A stretch of 64,000 nt of DNA from Streptomyces sp. CB03234 (GTDB taxonomy: Bacteria > Actinomycetota > Actinomycetes > Streptomycetales > Streptomycetaceae), in contig NZ_LIYH01000007.1 of assembly GCF_001905885.1 (NCBI RefSeq), positions 310,001 through 374,000 of the forward strand. The letters run 5' to 3'. The translations under genes and the position numbers were made by a program. Below, piece after piece: positions 30,924-38,898 of this stretch. The stretch's first letter is position 1; each line of letters opens with the position of its first letter. The notes under the pieces were generated by a model that saw only the letters and a list, made by a program, of their open reading frames with translations, made no database searches and was not told the DNA's origin.

Positions 30924-32585
30924 CTACGCGGGATAACGCAGTTCCCGCCTGAGGATCTTCCCACTCGTCGTCTTCGGCAGCTCCGGCAGGATCTCGACCT
31001 CACGGGGATATTTGTATGCCGCGAGCCGCTGCTCGCAGTACGCGGAGAGCTCGGCGGGCTCGGCCGAGGCACCCGGGCGCAGACTGACGTACGCCTTGAC
31101 CGTCTCCCCCCGGTAGGCGTCGGGGACGCCGACGACGGCCGCCTCGCGGACCGCCGGATGGGTGTAGAGGACGTCCTCCACCTCGCGCGGCCACACCTTG
31201 AAGCCGGAGGCGTTGATCATGTCCTTCTTGCGGTCGACGACGTAGAGCCAGCCGTCCGCGTCCATGAAGCCGATGTCGCCGGTGCGCAGCTCGCCGTCCG
31301 GGAAGGTCTGGGCGGTGGCCTCCGGCAGCCGCCAGTAGCCCGGGACGACCTGGGGCCCGCGTACGGCGATCTCGCCCTGCTCGCCGAACGGCACCTCCTT
31401 GCCGTTCTCGTCCAGGATCCGGACGACTGTCTCGGGCCCCGGGACGCCGACCGAGAGGGTGCCGGAGGCGGGGTCGACGGGGGCCTCCTTCTCGGGTGGT
31501 ACGGAGGCGCAGGGGGCGGTGCATTCGGTCAGGCCGTAGCCGTTGCGGATGTACGGGCCGAAGCCGGCGCGGAACTTCTCTACCAGGGCCGGGGGGAGGG
31601 GCGCGCCGCCGGAGGAGATCACCTGGAAGGACGCGAAGTGGCCGGGCGTGGCGGCGGGGTGGGCGGCCAGCGCCATGAAGGCGGTGGAGGGGCCGACGGT
31701 GTAGGCGGGGCGGTACTCGGCGAACGCGTCGAGGACGACGCCCGCCTCGAAGCGGTACGCGAGGACGAGGGTGCCCGCGTTGGCCAGGCAGACGGCCAGT
31801 TGGCAGACCATGCCGGTGATGTGGAAGAGCGGGGCGAGGGCGAAGTAGGCGGCGCCTTCGGGGATGGAGTGGCCGGTGCGCTGCCGTTCGGCGTTGTGCA
31901 TGATCCCGCGGTGCAGGTTCATGGCGCCCTTGGGCGTGCCGCTGGTGCCGGAGGTGTAGCTGATCAGGGCCACGTCGGTGGCGGTGAGGTCCCGGTCCGC
32001 GGGCGCGGGGTGGCCGGCCCTGGCGACGGTGGTCAGGTCGTCGGTGTCGGTCGGCACGGGCAGCCGCTGGAAGCCGAGGACACGCGGGTCGTCGCGGGTC
32101 TGGAGGTCCTTCTCGCAGGCGGTGAGGGCGACGCGTACGGGTGAGTCGGCGGCCGTTTCGCGCAGGTACTCCTCCCAGGCGCGGTCGGCGCAGATCAGCG
32201 CGCTCGCCCCGGAGTCGTGCAGGACGTGGGCGACCTCGGCCGACTTGTACATCGGGTTGAGCGGCACGACGGTCGCCCCGGCCTTCCACGCGCCGAGCAG
32301 GGCGAGGACGAAGTGCGGGGTGTTCTGGAGCATGATCGCGACGCGGTCGCCGCGCCCGACGCCCCGGGAGGCGAGGAATCCGGCCACCGAGTCGGAGAGC
32401 GTGTCGGTCTCGCGGTAGGTCAGGCGCCCGTCGAAGTAGGCGAGGGCGGGGTGCTCGGGGGCGCGGGCGACGGCGGCGCGGAAGGCGTGCACGACGGTGG
32501 CGGGCGGCTGGACGGGGGCCCGCTGGGCGTCGCTGAGCTGCGCGAGCCATGGTTTGGCCGCGTAGATCGAGGTCGTCGGGTTCAC
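30924..32585 (-). CDS. Long-chain-fatty-acid--CoA ligase family (AMP-dependent synthetase)
   Basis: A 553-residue adenylate-forming enzyme. Core motifs are YTSGTSGTPKGAMNLHRG (phosphate loop), NGYGLTECTAP, GELRTGDIGFMDADGWLYVV, DRKKDMINASGFKVWPREVE and the catalytic lysine in PKTTSGKILRREL. It activates a carboxylic acid to acyl-AMP and then acyl-CoA in the cytoplasm. GTG start, overlapping the SDR stop by four bases (GTGA). It is the middle gene of the SDR-ligase-TetR operon, which fits import and first-step activation of a branched, hydroxylated or medium-chain acid. Confidence 0.92.
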   Translation of the reverse strand: MNPTTSIYAAKPWLAQLSDAQRAPVQPPATVVHAFRAAVARAPEHPALAYFDGRLTYRETDTLSDSVAGFLASRGVGRGDRVAIMLQNTPHFVLALLGAWKAGATVVPLNPMYKSAEVAHVLHDSGASALICADRAWEEYLRETAADSPVRVALTACEKDLQTRDDPRVLGFQRLPVPTDTDDLTTVARAGHPAPADRDLTATDVALISYTSGTSGTPKGAMNLHRGIMHNAERQRTGHSIPEGAAYFALAPLFHITGMVCQLAVCLANAGTLVLAYRFEAGVVLDAFAEYRPAYTVGPSTAFMALAAHPAATPGHFASFQVISSGGAPLPPALVEKFRAGFGPYIRNGYGLTECTAPCASVPPEKEAPVDPASGTLSVGVPGPETVVRILDENGKEVPFGEQGEIAVRGPQVVPGYWRLPEATAQTFPDGELRTGDIGFMDADGWLYVVDRKKDMINASGFKVWPREVEDVLYTHPAVREAAVVGVPDAYRGETVKAYVSLRPGASAEPAELSAYCEQRLAAYKYPREVEILPELPKTTSGKILRRELRYPA

Positions 32586-33346
32586 TGCCCGGTGCCCTCC
32601 CACTTCTGATGGATGTGGCTCATGTTGTTCAGCCAGCGCTCGGGGTCGCTCGCGCGGGCCCGGTAGTAGCCGGCGACCTCGGGGTGGGGCAGGATCAGGA
32701 ACCGGTCGGCCTCGATGCCCTCGAACAGCGCGTCGGCGACGTCCTCGGGCTCGATGGCGGTGGGGGCGAGGACGAGCTCGCCGGCCGACCCGGCGGCGGT
32801 GAGCATGTCCGTACGGACGCCCTGCGGGCAGATCGCGTGGACCTTGAGGCCGCGGTGGCGGTAGGTGAGCGAGAGCCATTCGGCGAAGGCGTACGCGCCG
32901 TGCTTGGACACGCTGTAGGGCGCGGCGCCGACCATGGTGAGGAGCCCGGCGGCGGAGACGGTGGAGACGAACCGGCCGGAGCCGCGTTCCAGCCAGTCGG
33001 GCAGCAGGGCGCGGGCGGCGCGGACGTGGGCCATCACGTTGACGTCCCAGGCGGCCGCCCAGACGTCCTCGCCCGCGAAGGCGTCGCCGGGTGAGGCGAG
33101 CCCGGCGTTGGCGCAGTAGACGTCGACGGTGCCGCCGAGGGCCTCGCGGGCCTCGTCGACGATTCCGGAGGCGTCGCCGGGGACGGCGGTGGCGCCGATC
33201 TCGTCGGCGACGGCCTTGGTGCGGCCGGGGTCGATGTCGTTGACGACGACCCGGGCGCCTTCCGCCGCGAACCGCCGCGCGAGTGCGGCTCCGATCCCGC
33301 CGCCCGCTCCGGTGACGACCACGCCCGCGCCCTGGACCGTACTCAT
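32582..33346 (-). CDS. Short-chain dehydrogenase/reductase
   Basis: A 254-residue classical SDR. It has the cofactor motif VVVTGAGGGIGAALARRFAA, DIDP after the second strand (the Asp favours NAD(H)), CANAGLA, and the catalytic Ser and YSVSKHGAYAFAEWL (Tyr-x-x-x-Lys). The C-terminal region ends in RWLNNMSHIHQKWEG, usual in actinobacterial SDRs linked with fatty-acid genes. It probably oxidises a 3-hydroxyacyl or other secondary alcohol. First gene of the operon; a TACCGAC-type operator lies about 40 bases upstream. Confidence 0.9.
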   Translation of the reverse strand: MSTVQGAGVVVTGAGGGIGAALARRFAAEGARVVVNDIDPGRTKAVADEIGATAVPGDASGIVDEAREALGGTVDVYCANAGLASPGDAFAGEDVWAAAWDVNVMAHVRAARALLPDWLERGSGRFVSTVSAAGLLTMVGAAPYSVSKHGAYAFAEWLSLTYRHRGLKVHAICPQGVRTDMLTAAGSAGELVLAPTAIEPEDVADALFEGIEADRFLILPHPEVAGYYRARASDPERWLNNMSHIHQKWEGTGQ

Positions 33347-33385
33347 CGAGACCCGCCTCTCTTCTGTGACTGGACCGGCCGACAG

Positions 33386-33402
33386 ACTAACCGGTCGGTA
33401 TG
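33386..33402. promoter_or_regulatory. TACCGAC-type operator, site 2 (SDR-ligase-TetR operon)
   Basis: Read on the minus strand it is cataccgaccggttagt. It matches sites 1, 3 and 4 and lies 40 bases upstream of the SDR start codon, so the TetR encoded at the end of this operon probably controls itself here. Confidence 0.65.
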
Positions 33403-33508
33403 TGGTGGGGGAAGGCCGTCGCGCCCGCCTCGTTCCCTGGGCCGGACGTGCGCGCTAGCGTGCGTGGCCGGAGCGGTCGAGCGGTCGAGCGGTCACGGAG
33501 GTGTGCGG

Positions 33509-34747
33509 ATGAGCGTGTCCAGACGGGGTCTGCTGGTCGCCGGTGGCGCGGCGGGGATGGCGGCGGCCGCGTCGCCCGCCCTGGCGCACGGCGGCGGCCG
33601 CCGGGTGCGGACCGGCTTCGACCGGCTCGCGGCCGACGGGTACGCGGAGCTGGCCGGGCAGCGGGTGGGCGTGGTGACCAACCCCACGGGGGTGACCGCC
33701 GAGGTGGGGCACATCGTGGACGTCATGCACGCCGACGACCGGGTGGACCTGATCGCCGTGTTCGGCCCCGAGCACGGCTTCCGGGGCACGGCCCAGGCGG
33801 GTGGTTCGGAGGGGCGGTACGACGATCCGGCGACGGGGCTGCCGGTGTACGACACGTACCTGAAGAGCGGGCGGGCGCTGGCGGACATCTTCACCGCCTC
33901 CGGAGTCGACACGGTCGTGTTCGACATCCAGGACGTGGGCGCGCGGTTCTACACGTACATCTGGACGCTGTACGACTGCATGGTCGCCGCGGCGCTCGCG
34001 GGGAAACGTTTCATGGTGCTGGACCGGCCGAATCCGGTGACCGGGCGGGCGGCCCTCGGGCCCGTACTGGACAGGGCGTTCGCGACCTTCGTGGGGCGGG
34101 AGCCGATCGCGCAGGCGCACGGGATGACGGTGGCGGAGCTGGCGCGGCTGTTCAACGCCGAGTTCCTGGCGGAGCCGGTTGCGCTGACGACGGTACGGAT
34201 GTCGGGGTGGCGGCGCGCGGACTTCTTCGACGCGACGGGGTTGCCGTGGGTCCCGCCGAGCCCCAACATGCCGACCCCGGACACCGCCCTGGTGTACGCG
34301 GGGACCTGCCTGTTCGAGGGGACGAACCTGTCGGAGGGCCGGGGTACGACGCGCCCGTTCGAGCTGCTGGGCGCGGAGGGGATCGACCGGCGGTGGGCGC
34401 AGGCGGCGAACGCGCTGGAGCTGCCGGGCGTGCGGTTCCGGGAGGCGTACTTCGCGCCCACGTTCTCCAAGTTCCAGGGGAAGACGGTGGGCGGGGTGCA
34501 GCTGCACGTGCACGACCGTGCGGCGTTCGACCCGGTGCGGACCGGCATCGGGCTGCTGGTGACGGCGAAGCGGAGCTGGGGCGGTTTCGCCTGGCGGCCG
34601 GACAACTGGATCGACAAGCTGACCGGTTCGGCGAAGGTCCGCACCCTGATCGACGCGGGAGCGGACACGGACGAGGTGGTGGGCGCCTGGGAGGCGGACC
34701 TGGCGGCCTTCCGGGCGGTGCGGCGCGCATACCTGGCGTACCACTGA
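33509..34747 (+). CDS. DUF1343 exo-beta-N-acetylmuramidase (NamZ-like), Tat-exported
   Basis: A 412-residue secreted enzyme with a twin-arginine signal (SVSRRGLLVAGGAAGMAAAA, cleavage after PALA). The DUF1343 family blocks VGVVTNPTGVTAEVGHIVDV, FGPEHGFRGTAQAG, FDIQDVGARFYTYIWTLYDC, LDRPNPVTGRA and the C-terminal LFEGTNLSEGRGTTRPFEL are all present. Characterised relatives remove N-acetylmuramic acid from the ends of peptidoglycan fragments, so a role in cell-wall recycling outside the cell is likely. The ATG at 33509 has ggagg upstream and gives the Tat motif at the usual place. No partner muramic-acid genes adjoin. Confidence 0.9.
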   Translation: MSVSRRGLLVAGGAAGMAAAASPALAHGGGRRVRTGFDRLAADGYAELAGQRVGVVTNPTGVTAEVGHIVDVMHADDRVDLIAVFGPEHGFRGTAQAGGSEGRYDDPATGLPVYDTYLKSGRALADIFTASGVDTVVFDIQDVGARFYTYIWTLYDCMVAAALAGKRFMVLDRPNPVTGRAALGPVLDRAFATFVGREPIAQAHGMTVAELARLFNAEFLAEPVALTTVRMSGWRRADFFDATGLPWVPPSPNMPTPDTALVYAGTCLFEGTNLSEGRGTTRPFELLGAEGIDRRWAQAANALELPGVRFREAYFAPTFSKFQGKTVGGVQLHVHDRAAFDPVRTGIGLLVTAKRSWGGFAWRPDNWIDKLTGSAKVRTLIDAGADTDEVVGAWEADLAAFRAVRRAYLAYH

Positions 34748-35112
34748 CAGCGGGACTGCCGGCGGCCCCGTTCGACGTCCCGTCACCGAACCGGCCAACG
34801 CGCACGGGCGCGGCGGCCATCGCACGACGGCGGCCGACGGCCGTATCCCGCCGATGTCGCCGACCGGGACGAGGAGGCGGGATCATCGTGGTCCCGGACA
34901 GGCGTTCGCACCGGCCGGGGCCCGGCATTGCCCTGAGCCCGCCGGACGGTGAGGGAGCGTCACTTTCTCGCAATCGCCACGCCGGGCGCCGTGGAGGCAA
35001 TTCGCGTCAGATGTCCCGCTGATGGCCTCCATTCGTTTTTCGATGGAGCCGAACTGGGAACCCGTACGTCCATTCATCGACTCCGAAGTACGAGCGACGG
35101 AGGTGGCAGTGG
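34748..35112. other. Interval with no gene seen
   Basis: I see no gene between the muramidase and the zinc-ribbon protein. Around 35027-35048 an imperfect hairpin surrounds a run of five T (cctccattcgtttttcgatg), which might be a promoter-proximal structure for the next gene. Otherwise there is nothing I can name. Confidence 0.5.
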
Positions 35113-35724
35113 ATGGCCGGATTCCGGAGTCTTGCGAGACAGGTGCGTGATCCGAGGTGCGATCTGGCGCTGCGGCGGTATTCGCTGCGCAAGTGCCTTG
35201 AGCGGTTCGCCCCTTATGGGCACCGGGCGACCTGGGACCACCTGTGCAGCAGGCACAGGTTCGGGCCCGAGGACCGGGAGCCCGATCCGGCGCGGCTGGT
35301 GGCCGCGCTCGACGAGTTGGAAGAGGCGCGGGCGGTCTGGCTCGCGTACGAGGAGCAGTTCGCGGAGCGCCGCAAGCGCGAGAAGCACGACGGGCTGCGA
35401 CGGCCCGGCTGGATCGACGACTGGCACCGGCGCACCTGGGGCGGCAACGGCATAGCTCGGTGCGACGACCCGTCGGTGCACCCGAGGGTGCCGCTGGCGG
35501 AGGCGCTGCGGCGGCTGATCGCCGCCCTGGAGGCCGGGCCGGGTGAACACTGCCCGGTGTGCGCGGGGGACGCGATCGTCTGGCGGCCGGACCTGTCGAA
35601 CGAGCCGTGGTTCGGGCCGGTGTGCACGGGCTGTGGCGTGGTGGTGCCGCAGGCCGTCCTGACGCCCGAGGCGCTGGCGGCGGTCAAGCGGGGACGGCGC
35701 AAGGAGCTCGTGTCGGTGGCGTGA
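35113..35724 (+). CDS. Hypothetical protein with C-terminal zinc ribbon
   Basis: A 203-residue soluble protein. The N-terminal 60 residues are basic and helical (SLARQVRDPRCDLALRRYSL), and a charged coiled-coil-like helix follows (about 62-95, ELEEARAVWLAYEEQFAERR). The C-terminal part holds two cysteine pairs, CPVC and CTGC, about 27 residues apart, spaced like a zinc ribbon. It begins MAGFRSLARQV after an acggagg ribosome binding site. I do not recognise a family; nucleic-acid binding is a guess from the zinc ribbon and basic start. It lies upstream of an RNA ligase but is separated from it by a broken gene. Confidence 0.7.
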   Translation: MAGFRSLARQVRDPRCDLALRRYSLRKCLERFAPYGHRATWDHLCSRHRFGPEDREPDPARLVAALDELEEARAVWLAYEEQFAERRKREKHDGLRRPGWIDDWHRRTWGGNGIARCDDPSVHPRVPLAEALRRLIAALEAGPGEHCPVCAGDAIVWRPDLSNEPWFGPVCTGCGVVVPQAVLTPEALAAVKRGRRKELVSVA

Positions 35725-35764
35725 GCGCACCAGCGCGGGGGCGGGCGCCGCAGCCGGCACGCCC

Positions 35765-35816
35765 CCGTTGCCGGAGCGGGCCCGTTGCCGGATCGGGTCC
35801 CGTTGCCGGATCGGGC
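35765..35816. repeat. Three 17-18 bp tandem repeats
   Basis: Three consecutive units of the form ccgttgccggatcgggtc lie just after the zinc-ribbon gene, with one base change between units and a decayed fourth. Confidence 0.75.
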
Positions 35817-35847
35817 CGTTGTCAGTGGCGGGTGTCACCATCGGGGC

Positions 35848-35982
35848 ATGATCCAGGTCTGCCTGAACGGGCGCCGCGGAACGGGGGGTTCCGCGGCCGT
35901 GCCCATGCCGCCCCGCGCGCCGGCCGGGGCGCTGACGGCGATACGGGAGGCGGTGGACGTCCCGGTCGGCGTCACCCCTGGC
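35848..35982 (+). pseudogene. Remnant of a BKACE (3-keto-5-aminohexanoate cleavage-like) gene
   Basis: From an ATG the frame reads MIQVCLNGRR, matching the start of BKACE enzymes. After an unrelated 20-residue stretch it reads ALTAIREAVDVPVGVTPG, which matches a later strand-helix block of the same family. The central part with the zinc-binding H-x-HPR motif is missing, and similarity stops soon after. It appears to be a gene with a large internal deletion and a lost 3' end. The frame stays open further, but the sequence becomes Arg/Pro-rich noise. Confidence 0.5.
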
Positions 35983-36109
35983 ACCCCGGGTGTCGCGCGT
36001 GCCGGCCGAGGTGGCGTGACGGTATCAGGCGCCAAAACCGGTGGGCCACCGGATTCGCACGGGCGAGAGTGGGCGGCGACGAGAACCGCACCACGAGGAG
36101 ACCACCACC

Positions 36110-37177
36110 ATGTCGACCCTGCGTGTCACCGCCGAGCTGCTGACCGTTCACGAGCATCCGAACGCCGACGCCCTGGAGCTGGCCCAAGTGGGCCTGTACC
36201 GCGCGGTCGTCGCCAAGGGCGCCTACCGCACCGGTGACGCCGCCGTCTACATCCCCGAGCAGGCGGTGCTGCCGCCCGCGCTCGTCGAGGAGCTGGGCCT
36301 GACGGGACGGCTGGCGGGGAAGGCGTCGAACCGGGTGAAGGCGGTCCGGCTGCGCGGGGAGCTGTCACAGGGCCTGGTGTGCCGGCCGCGTGCGCTGGCG
36401 GAGGTGGACCTGGCGCGGGCGGCGGCCGAGGGGACGGATTTCGCGGAGGCGCTGGGCATCACCAAATGGGTGCCGCCGGTGCCGACGACGATGAACGGCG
36501 ACGTGGAGCCGGCGCCCGGCCTGCTGCCGTGGGTCGACATCGAGAACATCCAGCGGTATCCGGACGTCTTCGAGCCGGGCGAGCCGGTGGTCCTGACCGA
36601 GAAGCTGCACGGCACGGCCTGCCTGATGACGTACGTCGCCGGCGACGAGCGGGTGCTGGTCTCCTCCAAGGGCTTCGGCGCCAAGGGCCTGGCCCTGAAG
36701 GAGGACCCGCGCAATCTGTACTGGCGGGCGATCCGCGCCCATGACGTACCGGCGGTGGCCGCACGCCTCGCCGCCGAGCTGGGCGCGAGCCGGGTCGGCG
36801 TGTTCGGCGAGGTGTACGGGGCGGGGGTGCAGGACCTGGGGTACGGCGCCAACGGCCGCAGCGAGGAGCTGGGTTACGCGGTCTTCGACGTCTCGGCCGA
36901 GATCGACGGCCACGTCCGCTGGCTGGACCCGGCCGAGCTGCCGTCGGTCGAGCTGCCGCTGGTGCCCCGGCTGTACGCGGGGCCGTACGACATAGCGAAG
37001 GTGCTGGAGCTGGCCACCGGCCGGGAGACGGTCTCGGGGCGGGAGCTGCACCTGCGCGAGGGCGTGGTGATCCGGCCCGCGACCGAGCGGTACAGCCCCG
37101 TGGTGGGCGGGCGGGCGATCGCGAAGGCGGTGAGCCCGGCCTACCTCACCCGTAAGGGCGGCACGGAGTACGAGTGA
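36110..37177 (+). CDS. ATP-dependent RNA ligase (DRA0094 / Rnl5 type)
   Basis: A 355-residue nucleotidyltransferase. The N-terminal 140 residues form an OB-like domain (AELLTVHEHPNADALELAQV is typical of this subgroup). The adenylylation motif I is VLTEKLHGTACLMTY with Lys165 as the likely AMP acceptor; RVLVSSKGFGAKG (motif Ia/III), GVFGEVYG (motif IIIa), ELHLREGVVIRP (motif IV) and RAIAKAVSPAYL (motif V) follow. The related Deinococcus enzyme seals 3'-OH/5'-phosphate breaks in RNA strands of nicked duplexes. The substrate here is unknown. An acgaggag ribosome binding site precedes the ATG. The next gene is a heat-shock chaperone with its own promoter. Confidence 0.87.
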   Translation: MSTLRVTAELLTVHEHPNADALELAQVGLYRAVVAKGAYRTGDAAVYIPEQAVLPPALVEELGLTGRLAGKASNRVKAVRLRGELSQGLVCRPRALAEVDLARAAAEGTDFAEALGITKWVPPVPTTMNGDVEPAPGLLPWVDIENIQRYPDVFEPGEPVVLTEKLHGTACLMTYVAGDERVLVSSKGFGAKGLALKEDPRNLYWRAIRAHDVPAVAARLAAELGASRVGVFGEVYGAGVQDLGYGANGRSEELGYAVFDVSAEIDGHVRWLDPAELPSVELPLVPRLYAGPYDIAKVLELATGRETVSGRELHLREGVVIRPATERYSPVVGGRAIAKAVSPAYLTRKGGTEYE

Positions 37178-37182
37178 AATTT

Positions 37183-37203
37183 CTTGAGCCCCCTCTTGTC
37201 AAC
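37183..37203 (+). promoter_or_regulatory. HAIR-like (HspR-type) degenerate inverted repeat
   Basis: cttgagc, seven bases, then tgtcaac resembles the HspR operator CTTGAGT-N7-ACTCAAG: six of seven bases match in the first half and four of seven in the second. It covers the -35 region of the Hsp20 promoter. It could instead be used by another heat-shock repressor such as RheA. Confidence 0.4.
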
Positions 37204-37224
37204 TTTGGCTCTCGGAGTTATAAG
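37196..37224 (+). promoter_or_regulatory. Hsp20 promoter
   Basis: ttgtca and tataag separated by exactly 17 bases form a strong vegetative-type promoter about 50 bases upstream of the Hsp20 start. This quality is unusual in this G+C-rich window. The -35 overlaps the HAIR-like repeat, so repression at normal temperature is plausible. Confidence 0.75.
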
Positions 37225-37274
37225 AAATAAGGCAGACGGTCAGCAGCATCCGTCAGTACACAGAGGAGGGACCG

Positions 37275-37700
37275 ATGATGCTGATGCGGACCGACCCCTT
37301 CCGTGAGCTCGACCGGCTCACCGAGCGCCTGCTGGGCACCAGCGCCCACCCGGCGGCCATGCCGATGGACGCCTACCGCGAAGGGGACACCTTCGTCGTC
37401 CAGCTCGATCTCCCGGGCGTCAGCCCCGACAGCATCGATCTGGATGTCGAGCGCAATGTGCTCACCGTCAAGGCCGAGCGCCGTACGGCTCCGGACGGCG
37501 ACGCCGAGATGGTGATCGCCGAGCGGCCGTCCGGCACGTTCAGCCGCCAGCTGTTCCTCGGCGAGACGCTGGACACCGATCGCATCGAGGCGTCCTACGA
37601 CGTCGGTGTCCTGACCCTGCGGATCCCGGTCGCCGAGCAGGCCAAGCCGCGCAAGATCGAGATCAGCGGCGGGAGCGACCGCAAGCAGATCAGCGGCTGA
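37275..37700 (+). CDS. Hsp20/alpha-crystallin small heat-shock protein (Hsp18 type)
   Basis: A 141-residue ATP-independent chaperone that holds unfolded proteins. The N-terminus MMLMRTDPFRELDRLTERLL, the alpha-crystallin domain (about 32-125; FVVQLDLPGVSPDSIDLDVE, LTVKAERR) and the signature SYDVGVLTLRIPVAEQAKPR are clear, with a short C-terminal extension. The length equals Streptomyces Hsp18. A good promoter and a gaggaggg ribosome binding site precede it. DUF2267 downstream is often found beside Hsp20 genes. Confidence 0.93.
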   Translation: MMLMRTDPFRELDRLTERLLGTSAHPAAMPMDAYREGDTFVVQLDLPGVSPDSIDLDVERNVLTVKAERRTAPDGDAEMVIAERPSGTFSRQLFLGETLDTDRIEASYDVGVLTLRIPVAEQAKPRKIEISGGSDRKQISG

Positions 37701-37793
37701 TCAGCGGCTGATCCGGCCCGCCGCCCGGCATGATGGGCGGGGACGGGTCTCCCGGCCCCGCCCATGACCATCGAGCGATGCCGAGGGAGAGAG

Positions 37794-38246
37794 ATGCGCA
37801 TGCAGTGGGACGCGTTCTTGGCCGCGGTGCAAGAACGCGGCGAATACCCCTCCCGGCGCGAGGCCGACCGGGCCGCCCGCGTCGTCCTGGCCCTGCTGGG
37901 CGCACACCTCGTCGGCAACGAGCGGGCCGAGCTGGCCGCCGGCCTGCCCGAGACGTGCGCCCTGGTGCTGCTCAACCCGCTCCCCGCCGCCGAACCGCTC
38001 GGGCCCGACCGGTTCGTGCGTGCCACGGCCGCGTGGATCGACGGCGCCACGGAGGAGACGGCCAAATGGGACATCGGCGCCGTCCTCAGCGTCGTGGCCG
38101 ACACGGCGGACGAGGACCTGATGCGCCGTATCCTCCTCCAGCTGCCGCCCGGCTACGACCTGCTGTTCGGCCGCCCCGGCATGACGGAGCAGAGCACCCC
38201 CTCCCAGCCCGGGACGTCCGAGCCCGGCCTGCCTCCGGAAGCCTGA
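37794..38246 (+). CDS. DUF2267 family protein
   Basis: A 150-residue protein. It has a helical DUF2267 module (WDAFLAAVQERGEYPSRREA, DRAARVVLALLGAHLVGNER, AELAAGLPETCALVLLNPLP), a second half (FVRATAAWIDGATEETAKWD, DLMRRILLQLPPGYDLLFG), then a Pro/Ser-rich tail. The first half is the common form of this domain of unknown function, frequently seen beside stress genes and cation transporters. It follows Hsp20 by about 90 bases and could be co-transcribed. The ATG at 37794 follows a gagggaga ribosome binding site. Confidence 0.82.
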   Translation: MRMQWDAFLAAVQERGEYPSRREADRAARVVLALLGAHLVGNERAELAAGLPETCALVLLNPLPAAEPLGPDRFVRATAAWIDGATEETAKWDIGAVLSVVADTADEDLMRRILLQLPPGYDLLFGRPGMTEQSTPSQPGTSEPGLPPEA

Positions 38247-38295
38247 CCCCGGAGGCCCGGCAAGGAGGCCTGGCCCGGAGGCCTGCGCCTCGGGT

Positions 38296-38784
38296 CTACT
38301 GCGCTGCCGCCTCCTCCGACGTCGGCCGGGGCCGTTCGGGCAGGAGGCGGGAGCCGACCATCCGCTCACCGAAGACGTCGTCCGGATTGGACAGGACGCA
38401 CGTCTTCAGGGACAGGCAGCCGCATCCGATGCAGTCGGTGAGGTGGTCCCGCAGCCTGCTCAGCTGCTTGATCCGCTCGTCGAGTTCCGAGCGCCACGCC
38501 TCGGACAGGCGCGCCCAGTCCTCCCGGTTGGGGGTGCGCCCCTCGGGCAGTTCCGCCAGGGCGTCCCTGATCGTCGCGAGCGGAATGCCCACGCGCTGGG
38601 CGGCCCGCACGAACGCGACGCGGCGCAGCGCGTCCCTGCTGTAGCGGCGCTGGTTGCCGCTGGTGCGGCGGCTGGTGATCAGCCCCTTGGACTCGTAGAA
38701 GTGCAGGGCCGAGACGGCCGCCCCGCTGCGCGCGGAGAGCTGGCCGACGGTGAGTTCGTGGATCTTCTCTGGAATCTGCGGCAC
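38296..38784 (-). CDS. soxR: Redox-sensing MerR-family activator SoxR
   Basis: A 162-residue regulator. The MerR helix-turn-helix (residues 11-55: LTVGQLSARSGAAVSALHFY, ESKGLITSRRTSGNQRRYSR) and dimer helix are followed by the [2Fe-2S] ligands Cys118, Cys121, Cys123 and Cys129 in CIGCGCLSLKTC, the SoxR signature. In streptomycetes SoxR responds to redox-active pigments and oxidants and turns on oxidoreductases and efflux pumps. No SoxS gene or obvious SoxR box is seen here. The length is typical. It is divergent from the maoC-like gene across about 115 bases. Confidence 0.93.
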   Translation of the reverse strand: MPQIPEKIHELTVGQLSARSGAAVSALHFYESKGLITSRRTSGNQRRYSRDALRRVAFVRAAQRVGIPLATIRDALAELPEGRTPNREDWARLSEAWRSELDERIKQLSRLRDHLTDCIGCGCLSLKTCVLSNPDDVFGERMVGSRLLPERPRPTSEEAAAQ

Positions 38785-38811
38785 CCCTCGAACCCTACTG
38801 CTCCTCTCCGG

Positions 38812-38849
38812 GCGGTCCGTTGACAGGACCGCACCCGCCCCAGCATGCT
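38812..38849 (+). promoter_or_regulatory. maoC promoter with overlapping dyad
   Basis: ttgaca (38820-38825), 18 bases, then catgct (38844-38849) forms a plausible promoter for the MaoC gene. The -35 is embedded in an inverted repeat gcggtcc-gttgaca-ggaccgc (38812-38832). The TGAGCAAGCGCTTAGA operator starts at the last base of the -10, as expected for steric repression. Confidence 0.55.
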
Positions 38850-38864
38850 GAGCAAGCGCTTAGA
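38849..38864. promoter_or_regulatory. AAGCGCTT operator, site 1 (maoC)
   Basis: tgagcaagcgcttaga contains the perfect palindrome aagcgctt. The same 16 bases recur exactly at 40056-40071 near the divergent TetR gene. The position across the presumed transcription start of maoC supports a repressor site. Confidence 0.7.
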
Positions 38865-38898
38865 CACCCCATGAGTACATGAGTCAGGGAGCTGGGAG

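Noticed and set aside
38785..38898. SoxR box in the soxR/maoC gap
   Set aside because: A dyad is present (gcggtcc/ggaccgc) but its sequence does not resemble the CCTCAAnn...TTGAGG SoxR target.
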